Assembly: GCA_002937455.1 (NCBI GenBank)
Contig: PTJZ01000007.1
Span: 62,001-126,000, forward strand
Source of the DNA: Alphaproteobacteria bacterium MarineAlpha11_Bin1
GTDB taxonomy: Bacteria; Pseudomonadota; Alphaproteobacteria; MPNO01; UBA830
Direction: 5' to 3'
Length of the DNA stretch: 64,000 nucleotides
Position numbers and translations under genes: made by a program. How positions within the stretch are numbered: the stretch's first letter is position 1; the number at the start of each line of letters is the position of its first letter. Of the stretch, positions 26,501 to 35,684 are shown piece after piece. The notes under the pieces are model-generated. The model was not told where the DNA came from and made no database searches. It was given only the letters and a program-made list of their open reading frames with translations.

Positions 26501-27202
26501 TTAAAACTTCTCTACCCAAGGTCGGAGCTCTATTTCCCAAGTCCAAGAGGAGCGGTGCTGCCGATGGACGTGCAGGTAATCCTTGGCTATCTCATCAGGT
26601 AGCAGCATGGCGTCTTTGCCGCGTTCCGACGCGCGAGCGTCGTCCGGGCCCTGTAAGATGCCCCCGTCGATTACGAAATGCGCTACGTGGATATTCTGAG
26701 GCTGCAACTCGCGGGCTAGTGACTGCGCCAAACCGCGTAGCCCGAACTTACCCATCGCAAATGAAGACGAATTTGGATAACCCTTAACGCTGGCGGAGGC
26801 GCCGGTTAGCAGAATCGTTCCGCTATTTCGAGGGATCATCTGTTTTGCAGCTGCTTGGGCCACAAGAAAACCGCCAAAGCAACTAATTTCGATCGCGGTT
26901 CGGACCGCTTCAGCATCCAAGTCTTGCACTGGCCCTCGAGCACGGTTTGAGGCGTTGTATATCACCAAATCTGGCTCGCTGATATCCGTGCGGACGTTGG
27001 CGAAAAGTGTCTCCACCTGTTTCGCGTCCGCCGCATCGCAAGGGTAGGCAATTGCACCGGTTTCTTCACATAATTCAGAGAGCTTGTCGATATTACGGGC
27101 CGCGATGGCAACATCCATACCCTCCGATGCAAATAGCCTCGCGAGAGACGCGCTTAAGCCCTTTCCAGCGCCGACGATAAGGGCAGTTTCTTTGTCCGGC
27201 AT
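26501..27202 (-). CDS. Atypical short-chain dehydrogenase/reductase lacking the catalytic Tyr
   Basis: 233 residues from the ATG at 27202 with GAGAGGA before it (a GTG at 27217 is less likely). The NAD(P)-binding motif is GAGKGLSASLARLFA, followed by the NAS/ASN motif IYNASNRARG. The catalytic Ser is near ILLTGASASVKG, but the usual YxxxK reads SSSFAMGKFGLRG, with Phe for Tyr and Lys kept. This suggests that it is not a classical dehydrogenase; it may bind a nucleotide or use another residue. It stands alone between gapR and a BON lipoprotein. Confidence 0.85.
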   Translation of the reverse strand: MPDKETALIVGAGKGLSASLARLFASEGMDVAIAARNIDKLSELCEETGAIAYPCDAADAKQVETLFANVRTDISEPDLVIYNASNRARGPVQDLDAEAVRTAIEISCFGGFLVAQAAAKQMIPRNSGTILLTGASASVKGYPNSSSFAMGKFGLRGLAQSLARELQPQNIHVAHFVIDGGILQGPDDARASERGKDAMLLPDEIAKDYLHVHRQHRSSWTWEIELRPWVEKF

Positions 27203-27251
27203 TATTCCTCTCTTCACATTTTTGAGTACATGAGACGTTCCAAGTATATCC

Positions 27252-27845
27252 TCAGTTTACCTTGGGTGGCCTGATCCAAGCGTGATTAACTACCTTCTTC
27301 ACTTTCTCAGAGGAGCGGATGATGTCGAGCACCGTATTCATTTCTTCCGGAGATCGACTGGTGCCGATTAGGTAAACCACACCGTTGACCGACCGCCAGC
27401 GGTAATTGATAGATCGGATGCCCTTAGTCCCGAGTAATTTTACTTTTAGCTTAGTTTCAATCCAAAGATCGTTTGCAGCTGCAACGGGACCGTAATCTTT
27501 TAGGACCTGCATTTCGTTGATGATACGTTTTACACCCTCCACGCCATGCACGAGATCAGACGCGCGCTTCTTATTCTGGGCGAATTTTACGGTCCCGGTC
27601 AGCATTACCACACGTTCATAGACATCGGTGGAAATCTCCGCAAACAGATCGCCGTATTGAGTACCGATCAATGCTTCTGTGAGGTCCAAAGTGATCGCAG
27701 CGTCGTCTCGTAGCGTCTCTATTGATCTATCTTCCAGTGGCGACGAGGCGACATTTACTAGGCCGGTCGGTTGAGTGCATGCGGTAAATAAGACGAAGGT
27801 TACGGCGACGAATAGTGGTCGGAAATTTCGAGTAAATACGGTCAC
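27252..27845 (-). CDS. BON-domain outer-membrane lipoprotein
   Basis: 197 residues. A lipoprotein signal peptide ends in the lipobox LFTAC near residue 23. Two BON-like repeats follow: VYERVVMLTGTVKF with VEGVKRIINEMQV, and SVNGVVYLIGTSRS with SEKVKKVVNHAW. BON proteins such as OsmY/DolP bind anionic phospholipid and protect the envelope. The length and dual-BON layout match the YraP/DolP type. It is transcribed after the acyl-CoA synthetase on the same strand. Confidence 0.9.
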   Translation of the reverse strand: MTVFTRNFRPLFVAVTFVLFTACTQPTGLVNVASSPLEDRSIETLRDDAAITLDLTEALIGTQYGDLFAEISTDVYERVVMLTGTVKFAQNKKRASDLVHGVEGVKRIINEMQVLKDYGPVAAANDLWIETKLKVKLLGTKGIRSINYRWRSVNGVVYLIGTSRSPEEMNTVLDIIRSSEKVKKVVNHAWIRPPKVN

Positions 27846-27971
27846 TATCAGGACTCCTTGTTAGCAGTCTCGGCCCCGGTAGCTCTCGGAGGCTGTTGGA
27901 AAATAGCTCCTATAAACCGACATTTTCGAGAATCATATATAAATCCAAGAAAATTTGTACGTAACAAGTGT

Positions 27972-29741
27972 TCAACGCACATAAAGCGCTTCAAGGGAGT
28001 CGCCGTAGTGGTCCTTAATAACGTGACGACGTATTTTAAGTGACGGTGTCATCATTTCGTTTTCTATCGTGAAAGGCTCCGCAATTAACACGAAACGGCG
28101 GACCTTCTCGATGACCGAAAGATCTTCGTTAACCCGATCAAGGGCGGATAATATCTCTTTTCGGAACTCCGTGTGCTCTATGACCGAGGAAGTATCCTCG
28201 GGTTTTCCGTTTTGCTTCGCCCAGTCGGCGACAAAATCTGGATCCGGTACAATTAGGGCTGAGAGGTTTGGTTTTTTGTCGCCATAAACCATTGCCTGAG
28301 CGATCTCCGGCTGAAGCGTCAGGAAACCCTCGATTCTTTGGGGCGCGATGTTGTCTCCGCCAGCGTTAACGATGATATCTTTTTTTCGGTCGGTGATCGT
28401 CAAGAACCCGTCTTTATCTAGCTCGCCGATGTCGCCGGTTCTTAGCCAACCGTCGGTTATCGTTTCCGCGGTAGCGTCGGGCATATTCCAATAACCCTGC
28501 ATCACCAGCTCTCCTTTCACCATGATTTCGCCGTCGTCAGCGATCTTCAAATCGACGTCGACAAGTTTGGGCCCAACCGTGTGAATCTTATTTTTATTTG
28601 GGAGGTTACAGCTGATGATAGGAGCCGATTCGGTCTGGCCATATCCCTGTAGAAGGGGTACGTCCAACGCCTTGAAAAAGGTGCCGATGTCATAATTCAG
28701 CGGTGCGCCCCCGGATACCATAGCCTTGAGCCGGCCGCCGAAGCGCGCGGCTACTTTTTTACGAACAAGCTTGGTGAGTAACGGATCGATTAGTACCTCG
28801 CTGAGATGCAAACTTTTACCTTCGTATCTCTTGCGGCCAATTTCCACCGCTTTTAGAAATAACTTCTTTGACAGGCCACCTTTCTGGTGGATGCCGCGAA
28901 CAATCCGCCCGTGCATTGTCTCGTACAACCGCGGCACCGCCGTCATGATGGTCGGGCTTACTTCTTCCATGTTTGCCGCAAGTTTATCGATACTTTCAGC
29001 GTAGTATAACTGCGCTTTAATCGACATCGGAAACATAAGGCCTGCTGTGTGCTCGTACGAATGTGAGAGCGGTAAGAAAGATAAAAACTTTTCGTCATCT
29101 AGACCGAGTTTCAAAAGTAGCTCATACGCGCCCTTACAGTTTGAGATGATTGAACCGTGGCTGAGCATCACGCCCTTTGGTGCACCACCGGTTCCTGATG
29201 TGTAAATAAGGCAGGATGTATCTTTACGTGTGATCTTGCTGACGCTTGGCACTTGGTTCGAGTTTGTTCCAACAAGATCATCCCATTGAAAAACCGACAA
29301 GTTATCCGGTAAATCGGACAAAGGCTCCATAGAAATGATGAAATCCAGACCTACCTCTAAGGCGGCCGGGATCAAGTTTTTAGCCAAAGCAGAGCCTGAG
29401 ACAATTGCGCCTTTGGCGCCGCTGTCTCGAAGAATATGGATATGATCTGCAATCTGGTTGGTTGTGTACGCTGGCACTGCAACTCCGCCCGTGGTCATGA
29501 TTGCTATGTCGGCGATCATCCATTCGGGACGGCTTTCAGACACTAGTGCGACACGATCACCTTTCGTAACTCCCATAGTGATCAGTGCATTACCCATGGC
29601 TGCGGCCAAGTTGTGGGCTTCATTGCCTGTCATAGGCTGCCATTCGCCGTGGCGCTTCGCCCATAGAAATGGCCTGTCTCCAATCTCCGTAGTATTTGTG
29701 AAAAAGATCTTTGGGAGGTTAGTCGAGTTATCGTAATCCAT
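27972..29741 (-). CDS. Long-chain acyl-CoA synthetase (AMP-forming)
   Basis: 589 residues of the ANL adenylate-forming family. The P-loop-like motif is LIYTSGTGGAPKGVMLSHGS near residue 180; the A8-type hinge region DGWLRTGDIGELDKDGFLTI and the ITDRKKDIIVNAGGDN segment lie near residue 430. This layout (AMP-dependent synthetase with a long linker, FAA1/ACSL type) points to fatty acid activation to acyl-CoA. It is divergent from the oligoendopeptidase gene. No regulator lies next to it. Confidence 0.93.
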   Translation of the reverse strand: MDYDNSTNLPKIFFTNTTEIGDRPFLWAKRHGEWQPMTGNEAHNLAAAMGNALITMGVTKGDRVALVSESRPEWMIADIAIMTTGGVAVPAYTTNQIADHIHILRDSGAKGAIVSGSALAKNLIPAALEVGLDFIISMEPLSDLPDNLSVFQWDDLVGTNSNQVPSVSKITRKDTSCLIYTSGTGGAPKGVMLSHGSIISNCKGAYELLLKLGLDDEKFLSFLPLSHSYEHTAGLMFPMSIKAQLYYAESIDKLAANMEEVSPTIMTAVPRLYETMHGRIVRGIHQKGGLSKKLFLKAVEIGRKRYEGKSLHLSEVLIDPLLTKLVRKKVAARFGGRLKAMVSGGAPLNYDIGTFFKALDVPLLQGYGQTESAPIISCNLPNKNKIHTVGPKLVDVDLKIADDGEIMVKGELVMQGYWNMPDATAETITDGWLRTGDIGELDKDGFLTITDRKKDIIVNAGGDNIAPQRIEGFLTLQPEIAQAMVYGDKKPNLSALIVPDPDFVADWAKQNGKPEDTSSVIEHTEFRKEILSALDRVNEDLSVIEKVRRFVLIAEPFTIENEMMTPSLKIRRHVIKDHYGDSLEALYVR

Positions 29742-29804
29742 CGGTCACCCTCTTGGCGTAACAGTTAAAAAATTTATATCGTGAGGAACCCATGAGAACT
29801 ATAC

Positions 29805-31604
29805 ATGACTATGGACACAGCTGATAATCCATCTAAAGCGAGCCTCAAAAATTTGCCGGTTTGGGATCTCTCCGATCTTTATGGCGCAATAGATAGTGTA
29901 GAACTAGAGGCAGATTTAAAGAGGGCGGTGAGGGATGCGCGCGCATTCTCGAACCTTTACAAAGGTAAGCTCTCTCGTATGACTGGTAATGCGCTTGGAG
30001 AGGCAATCTCGGCGTACGAGGAGGTAGACGAAATAATAGGCCGGATTATGTCCTACGCCCAGTTGGTCTATGCAGGCAATATTTCCGATCCCGAAATTGG
30101 AAGATTTTATCAATCCATACAGGAAAAACTGAACGATATTTCAGCTGATATTTTGTTCTTTACTCTAGAGCTTAATGAAATCGATGACTTGGCCTTAGCG
30201 GAACAGCTCAAATCCGCTACTGCGGGTGCATACCGGCCTTGGTTAAATACCATCCGTGCGTTACGCCCACACCAGCTAAGGGAAGAGATAGAACATTTGT
30301 TGCATGACAAGCGCGTTGCGGGCCGGGCAGCTTGGAACCGCTTATTTGACGAAACCATGTCCGACATGCGGTTTCTCCATGAAGGTCGTGAACTGACATC
30401 TGAAGCGATAATGAACTTGCTCTCCAGTCCAGAGGAGAATGTCCGTAAGACCGCCGGCCAGACATTTGGCGAAGAGCTCGGAAAACACTCTCGAACGTTT
30501 TCCCTAATTACGAACACGTTAGCTAAGGATAAAGAAATTGAGGATCGTTGGCGAAATTTTTCCCGGCCCGATTCCTCTCGAAATCTCTCTAACGAGATTG
30601 AAGATGAGGTCGTTGACGCGCTCAACGCCGCTGTGACCGATTCTTATTCCGAGGCATCTCACCGTTATTACAAGATGAAAGCGAAATGGTTTGATAAGGA
30701 TTGCCTCGACTATTGGGATCGGAACGCTCCCTTGCCAGAGGCCGATAACACTTTTGTCACTTGGGATCAGGCGAAAGAGACTGTTCTGACAGCTTATCGT
30801 GATTTCTCGTCCGATCTTGCCGATATAGGACAGAAATTTTTCGATAATGCCTGGATTGATGCGCCAGTTAGAGAAGGTAAGTCCTCTGGTGCTTTCGCCC
30901 ATCCAACGGTGGCGTCATCACATCCTTATCTTTTGCTGAACTATCAGGGAAAGGTCCGCGATGTTATGACGCTTGCCCACGAGTTGGGGCACGGCTGCCA
31001 CCAAGTTTTAGCCGCACCGCAGGGCAACCTGATGGCGAATACACCGCTCACCCTAGCTGAAACAGCTTCGGTATTTGGCGAGATGCTGACATTTCGGAAG
31101 ATGTTGCGCACCGAAGAAGATCCAACGTTACGCAAGGTGATGTTGGCCGGCAAGGTCGAGGATATGTTGAATACAGTCATTCGGCAGATCGCATTCTTCA
31201 ACTTCGAACTTCGGGTACACACCGCGCGCCGAGATGGAGAACTGACCGCAGAAGAGATCTGTGATATCTGGATGGAGGTGCAGGCTGATAGCCTCGGCCC
31301 TGCCATCCGGTTCGATGAGCACTACCGCTGGTACTGGACATATATTCCGCATTTCATACACTCACCATTCTACGTTTACGCATATGCATTCGGTGACTGC
31401 CTCGTAAATTCTCTTTATGCCGTCTACGAGCAATCGGCGGGCGGCTTTGCCGAAAAATATTTGGATATGCTTCGTGCTGGTGGAACCCTGCGCCACAAAG
31501 AACTGCTGGCGCCGTTCGGACTTGACGCCTCGGATCCTGCCTTCTGGAAAAAAGGCCTCAATGTTGTTGGCGTAATGATCGATGAGTTGGAAGTAATGGA
31601 GTGA
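29805..31604 (+). CDS. Oligoendopeptidase F-like M3 metallopeptidase
   Basis: 599 residues. The gluzincin motif is HELGH with H392 (TLAHELGHGCHQ), and the third zinc ligand Glu lies in LAETASVFGEML about 30 residues on. The C-terminal HSPFYVYAYAFG is typical of the M3B/PepF group. It degrades cytosolic oligopeptides of about 7-17 residues. The stop overlaps the start of the UbiB-like kinase by four bases, so the two are coupled. The ribosome site is weak and the start could be two codons later at 29811. Confidence 0.95.
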   Translation: MTMDTADNPSKASLKNLPVWDLSDLYGAIDSVELEADLKRAVRDARAFSNLYKGKLSRMTGNALGEAISAYEEVDEIIGRIMSYAQLVYAGNISDPEIGRFYQSIQEKLNDISADILFFTLELNEIDDLALAEQLKSATAGAYRPWLNTIRALRPHQLREEIEHLLHDKRVAGRAAWNRLFDETMSDMRFLHEGRELTSEAIMNLLSSPEENVRKTAGQTFGEELGKHSRTFSLITNTLAKDKEIEDRWRNFSRPDSSRNLSNEIEDEVVDALNAAVTDSYSEASHRYYKMKAKWFDKDCLDYWDRNAPLPEADNTFVTWDQAKETVLTAYRDFSSDLADIGQKFFDNAWIDAPVREGKSSGAFAHPTVASSHPYLLLNYQGKVRDVMTLAHELGHGCHQVLAAPQGNLMANTPLTLAETASVFGEMLTFRKMLRTEEDPTLRKVMLAGKVEDMLNTVIRQIAFFNFELRVHTARRDGELTAEEICDIWMEVQADSLGPAIRFDEHYRWYWTYIPHFIHSPFYVYAYAFGDCLVNSLYAVYEQSAGGFAEKYLDMLRAGGTLRHKELLAPFGLDASDPAFWKKGLNVVGVMIDELEVME

Positions 31605-32950
31605 CTGACCCTACTGAAAACAATTCGTTTGGCAGCCGAGCTAAGCGCTATGCCAAAGTTGGTCGCGCAGTAGGGGGCTTAGCGGCGCGGGTCGCGGGGG
31701 AACGCTACCTCGGATTAAACCTTGATAAGGGCAAGCATGCAGAAGACCTGAAACAGGCACTAGGTGGATTAAAAGGCCCGCTGATGAAAGTCGCACAGAT
31801 CATGTCTACCGTTCCCGACATGCTGCCCGAAGAATATGTCACCGAATTGGCGGAACTGCAGTCCAACGCCCCAGCAATGGGTTGGCTGTTTGTTCGACGC
31901 CGGATGAGGACAGAACTCGGGGAAGACTGGCGGGAGAAATTCAAAAATTTCGAGAAACAAGCGTCAGCCGCGGCGTCTCTGGGGCAAGTACATCGGGCTA
32001 TTGACGCCGATGGTCGTAATCTCGCTTGTAAGCTTCAATATCCAGACATGAAATCTGCAGTTGAAGCCGACCTCAAGCAGCTCAAGATGGTTTTCTCGAT
32101 CTACAGCCGCTACGATAAAGCAGTCGACTTCAGAAACATCCATCGAGAGGTTTCCGACCGTCTGCGCGAGGAGTTAGATTACTATTTGGAGCGTAAACAC
32201 ATCGATCTCTACCGGCTAATGCTTGAGGATGAAGCCGGAGTACATGTGCCGGAGCCAGTGCCGGCGCTCTCAACAGACCGCCTTTTGACGATGACCTGGC
32301 TAAACGGAATGCGACTACTTGACTGGGTGGATACCGCTCTGAAAAACCGAAATCAGGTTGCAGAGAACATGTTTCGTGCTTGGTACGTACCATTTTATTA
32401 TTTTGGAACTATTCATGGTGATCCGCATCTCGGCAACTACTCGGTTCGGGATGATGGATCTATTAATCTGATGGATTTTGGCTGTATCCGGATTTTTGAT
32501 CCTCGTTTCGTAAAAGGCGTGATCGATCTTTACCGGTCACTCGAAACCGGTGACCGGGATCTGGCCGTTCATGCATACGAGACTTGGGGTTTCGCCAACC
32601 TTTCTACCGAGGTTCTAGACACCCTTAACATCTGGGCAGAGTTTGTTTACGGCCCGCTTTTGGAGGATCGAAAGCGAAGAATCCAAGAAACCGATGGGAC
32701 CATGTACGGTGCTAAGGTTGCCAACAGGGTCCATAATGAGCTTCGCCGCCTCGGCGGCGTTACCCCGCCGCGAGAATTCGTTCTTATGGACCGCGCCGCT
32801 GTCGGCCTCGGATCCGTCTTTCTGCATCTTAAGGCGGAGGTCAATTGGCATCGCCTGTTCAATGACCTAATCGGAGAATTCAATGTCGACGTCTTAGAAA
32901 AACGCCAGTCCGCCGCGCTACGGAAATTCGGCATTGATCGCCCCGACTAA
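31601..32950 (+). CDS. ABC1/UbiB-family atypical kinase (AarF/ADCK)
   Basis: 449 residues, starting at a GTG inside the peptidase stop. The family-specific KxGQ motif appears as KVAQIMS near residue 62 (Ala in place of Gly), the Ala-rich nucleotide loop is ASAAASLGQVHRA, and the catalytic loop HGDPHLGNYS and metal motif MDFG are intact. UbiB-type proteins support ubiquinone production or membrane lipid handling; here no C-terminal transmembrane pair is evident, which fits an ADCK3/4-like soluble subgroup. The link to peptidase coupling is unexplained. Confidence 0.9.
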   Translation: MTDPTENNSFGSRAKRYAKVGRAVGGLAARVAGERYLGLNLDKGKHAEDLKQALGGLKGPLMKVAQIMSTVPDMLPEEYVTELAELQSNAPAMGWLFVRRRMRTELGEDWREKFKNFEKQASAAASLGQVHRAIDADGRNLACKLQYPDMKSAVEADLKQLKMVFSIYSRYDKAVDFRNIHREVSDRLREELDYYLERKHIDLYRLMLEDEAGVHVPEPVPALSTDRLLTMTWLNGMRLLDWVDTALKNRNQVAENMFRAWYVPFYYFGTIHGDPHLGNYSVRDDGSINLMDFGCIRIFDPRFVKGVIDLYRSLETGDRDLAVHAYETWGFANLSTEVLDTLNIWAEFVYGPLLEDRKRRIQETDGTMYGAKVANRVHNELRRLGGVTPPREFVLMDRAAVGLGSVFLHLKAEVNWHRLFNDLIGEFNVDVLEKRQSAALRKFGIDRPD

Positions 32951-33012
32951 TACAAACTGACATGGCGAACGTATTCAAATAGATTCGGTGAACTAAGTAT
33001 AGGGGGCGCCAC

Positions 33013-33471
33013 ATGGAAGTTAGGCGGATCGTTACGGGACATGACGCAAAGGGGCGGTCCCAAGTCTTGATCGACGATATCGCTTCGAACGCGGTCTCGC
33101 GGCGTCCAGGTCACGACTCAAGACTGATTTGGGTGACTGACGACGCGCCGGCATCCTACGATGGGAACGAAGATGCTGGTGCGCGCGAAGTTGGTCGTCC
33201 GCCGCCCTCACGCGGTACCTTAATCCGCATTTTGGAAATTCAGCCCGGCGTCACTGCGGAACCACATTCCACCGAGACCATAGACTACGTAATCGTTATG
33301 TCGGGAGAGATGGATATGGTGCTCGATACGGAGACTGTGCAATTACATGCTGGGGATGTGCTGGTACAGCGGGGAACAATGCACAACTGGGTCAATCACG
33401 GGCCCGAACCGTGTCGGTTTGCTGCCATCCTGATTGACGCGGAGGGACTGGATCGTGCAAGGACTGGCTAG
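33013..33471 (+). CDS. Cupin-domain protein
   Basis: 152 residues. Cupin motif 1 reads AEPHSTETIDYVIVMSGEM near residue 82 and motif 2 GDVLVQRGTMHNWVNHG near residue 117. The His and Glu metal-binding positions are mostly kept, so it may be a small dioxygenase, isomerase or sensor. It is followed after 66 bases by the BVMO-like operon in the same direction, which suggests a shared pathway. Confidence 0.88.
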   Translation: MEVRRIVTGHDAKGRSQVLIDDIASNAVSRRPGHDSRLIWVTDDAPASYDGNEDAGAREVGRPPPSRGTLIRILEIQPGVTAEPHSTETIDYVIVMSGEMDMVLDTETVQLHAGDVLVQRGTMHNWVNHGPEPCRFAAILIDAEGLDRARTG

Positions 33472-33537
33472 TAGATAGGGGTTACGCTAAACGAAAAACT
33501 GATCTTAAATTATGTTGCGATAAACGTTTTAAAAGTC

Positions 33538-35172
33538 ATGAATACCATAACTAAAAACGATAGCTTTCGTTCCGCCGTGAAGCCCGATGTCGACGCTGTC
33601 GTCGTAGGAGCCGGATTCACCGGACTTTATATGCTTATAAAACTCCGCGAAAAGGGTTTTTCGGCCCGGTGTTTCGAAGCTGCGCCGAGTGTGGGCGGCA
33701 CTTGGTACTGGAACTCCTATCCGGGCGCACGTTGTGACATAGAAAGTATGCAGTATTCTTATCAGTTCGACGAGGAGTTGCAGCAGGAATGGGAGTGGCC
33801 GGAGCGATACGCCGCCCAACCCGACATACTCGCTTATATCGAGCATGTTGCGGACCGCTACGACCTAAAACGTGATATTACCTTCGAAACCCGGGTTCAG
33901 GCTGCGACCTTCGGTGAAGACAGCCATACTTGGGAGGTGGAGACCGATTGTGGCGAAAGGTTGAGTGCTCGCTTTTTCATCATGAGTGTTGGATGCCTTT
34001 CAGTCCCGATCAGGCCAGAGTTCGACGGTGCTGAGGAATTTAGCGGCGAGGTATATCAGACGAGCATGTGGCCTAAAGACCCAGTTAATTTTGCCGGCAA
34101 ACGAATTGGAGTAATTGGGGTCGGATCGTCCGCAGTACAATCCGTTCCGCTAATTGCGGAGCAAGCTAAACATGTTTACGTCTATCAGAGAACGCCTAAC
34201 TTCGTTGTTCAGGCACAGAATCATCCGCTCGGTGAGGATGACGTCGCGACCATTAAAGCTGATTATAGGGGCTTTCGCGCAAAGGCCTGGGATCTCCAGT
34301 CTGCTTTCCTATTCCCGCGTCACGACCAGTCGGTATTCGACCTGTCGCCAAAAGACCGTAGGACTCGGCTTGATGAACAATGGGAAATTGGCGGCCTACC
34401 GTTTCTGGGTGCTTTCAACGATATTCTGACAAATGACGACGCCAACCGCGAAGTGGCCGACTACTGGGAAAGCCGCATGCGAGCTGTAGTCAAGGACCCA
34501 GAAATTGCGGATCTGCTGACACCGAACGAACCAATAGGCTGCAAGAGATTATGTTCTGGTACTGATTATTATGAGGTCTATAACCGGGAAAATGTCACGT
34601 TAGTAAATGCCCTCGATTCTGGGATAGAGCGTTTGACCTCGACAGGACTTCGAGCTGCTGGCAAAGACTTCGTTCTTGATATGATCATTTATGCTACCGG
34701 TTTCGATGCCATGACCGGCGGAGTCACTAAGATTAAAATCACCGGCACGGGCGGGCAGTCTATTCAACAGAAATGGGCCGATGGTCCGCGCACATATATC
34801 GGTTTGGCGGTCTCGGGCTTTCCTAATATGTTTAATATGGTCAGTGCGGGCAGCCCGTCGGTGCTAGCAACCATGGTGACCGCCGCTGAACAACATGGTG
34901 ATTGGGTTGCTGATTGCCTGGAATTCATGCGTGAAATGGGCCATACTCGTATCGACGCTACTTTGGAGGCGGAGGCAGATTGGGTCGAGGAGGTAAACCG
35001 CGCGGCCAGCGCATCACTCCGCGTGAAATGCGATTCGTGGTACGTAGGGTCTAACGTAGAAGGCAAGGCGCGCGTGTTCGCGCCTTATATTGGTGGCTGG
35101 CCATCCTATGTCAAAAAGTGTCAAATTGTCGTAGCCAACGGCTATGAAGGTTTCGACTTGGAAAGCCTGTGA
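33538..35172 (+). CDS. Baeyer-Villiger-type flavin monooxygenase with altered fingerprint
   Basis: 544 residues. Two Rossmann motifs are present: VVGAGFTGLYM near residue 21 for FAD and GVIGVGSSAVQSV near residue 191 for NADPH. The FAD region continues GGTWYWNSYPGARCD, as in cyclohexanone monooxygenases. The BVMO fingerprint FxGxxxHxxxWP reads FSGEVYQTSMWP, with Gln instead of His, which may change or abolish Baeyer-Villiger activity. Later, DMIIYATGFDA marks the group. It is coupled to the decarboxylase subunit downstream by a four-base overlap. Confidence 0.88.
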   Translation: MNTITKNDSFRSAVKPDVDAVVVGAGFTGLYMLIKLREKGFSARCFEAAPSVGGTWYWNSYPGARCDIESMQYSYQFDEELQQEWEWPERYAAQPDILAYIEHVADRYDLKRDITFETRVQAATFGEDSHTWEVETDCGERLSARFFIMSVGCLSVPIRPEFDGAEEFSGEVYQTSMWPKDPVNFAGKRIGVIGVGSSAVQSVPLIAEQAKHVYVYQRTPNFVVQAQNHPLGEDDVATIKADYRGFRAKAWDLQSAFLFPRHDQSVFDLSPKDRRTRLDEQWEIGGLPFLGAFNDILTNDDANREVADYWESRMRAVVKDPEIADLLTPNEPIGCKRLCSGTDYYEVYNRENVTLVNALDSGIERLTSTGLRAAGKDFVLDMIIYATGFDAMTGGVTKIKITGTGGQSIQQKWADGPRTYIGLAVSGFPNMFNMVSAGSPSVLATMVTAAEQHGDWVADCLEFMREMGHTRIDATLEAEADWVEEVNRAASASLRVKCDSWYVGSNVEGKARVFAPYIGGWPSYVKKCQIVVANGYEGFDLESL

Positions 35173-35681
35173 CCAGCCAAGATAAAATTGCGCGACGAAT
35201 CGCAGACGAGGCGGCTGGTTGTGGCGTCGAACTTGTCGCTAGCCTTCCCGATAACTGGATGGCGGAAGTCATCCGCACTTTCGATAAAGATAACCGGTTT
35301 CGCCACATACTAGTTAACCGTGAGGAGTCCGCCGTGGGACTGTGTTCAGGGGCTTTTCTTTCTGGTTCAGGATCGCTAGCCGTGATGGGCGCATCGGGGT
35401 TGATGACCCTGATCTATGCCATAACCAAGATCAACTACACATACGAAATTCCTGTGACGATCTTGACGACTCTGCGTGGTGCGCCAGGGGACAAGGCGAA
35501 GTTCCACGTCTCCAACGGTTTGTATTTTCTGCCGTCGCTGGACGCGATCAACCTATCTTATACGTTGATAGATAGTGCCGACAAAATACCTGAGATTAGG
35601 CGCCTTTATAATCACTCACGCATTGTTAGCCGGCCTACGGTGGCAATTTTGACGCGAGACGTGCTGCGCGGGGAGGCCTGA
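35169..35681 (+). CDS. TPP-dependent decarboxylase, alpha subunit (sulfopyruvate/phosphonopyruvate decarboxylase type)
   Basis: 170 residues, the size of ComD-type alpha subunits. It corresponds to the pyrimidine-binding half of a TPP enzyme: VASLPDNWMAEVI near the N-terminus, the cofactor-activating Glu in LVNREESAVG, and LAVMGASGLMTLIYAI. It starts at a GTG that overlaps the monooxygenase stop. The partner half follows at once. Family members decarboxylate 3-sulfopyruvate or phosphonopyruvate; the acid used here is unknown. Confidence 0.85.
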   Translation: MTSQDKIARRIADEAAGCGVELVASLPDNWMAEVIRTFDKDNRFRHILVNREESAVGLCSGAFLSGSGSLAVMGASGLMTLIYAITKINYTYEIPVTILTTLRGAPGDKAKFHVSNGLYFLPSLDAINLSYTLIDSADKIPEIRRLYNHSRIVSRPTVAILTRDVLRGEA

Positions 35682-35684
35682 ATA

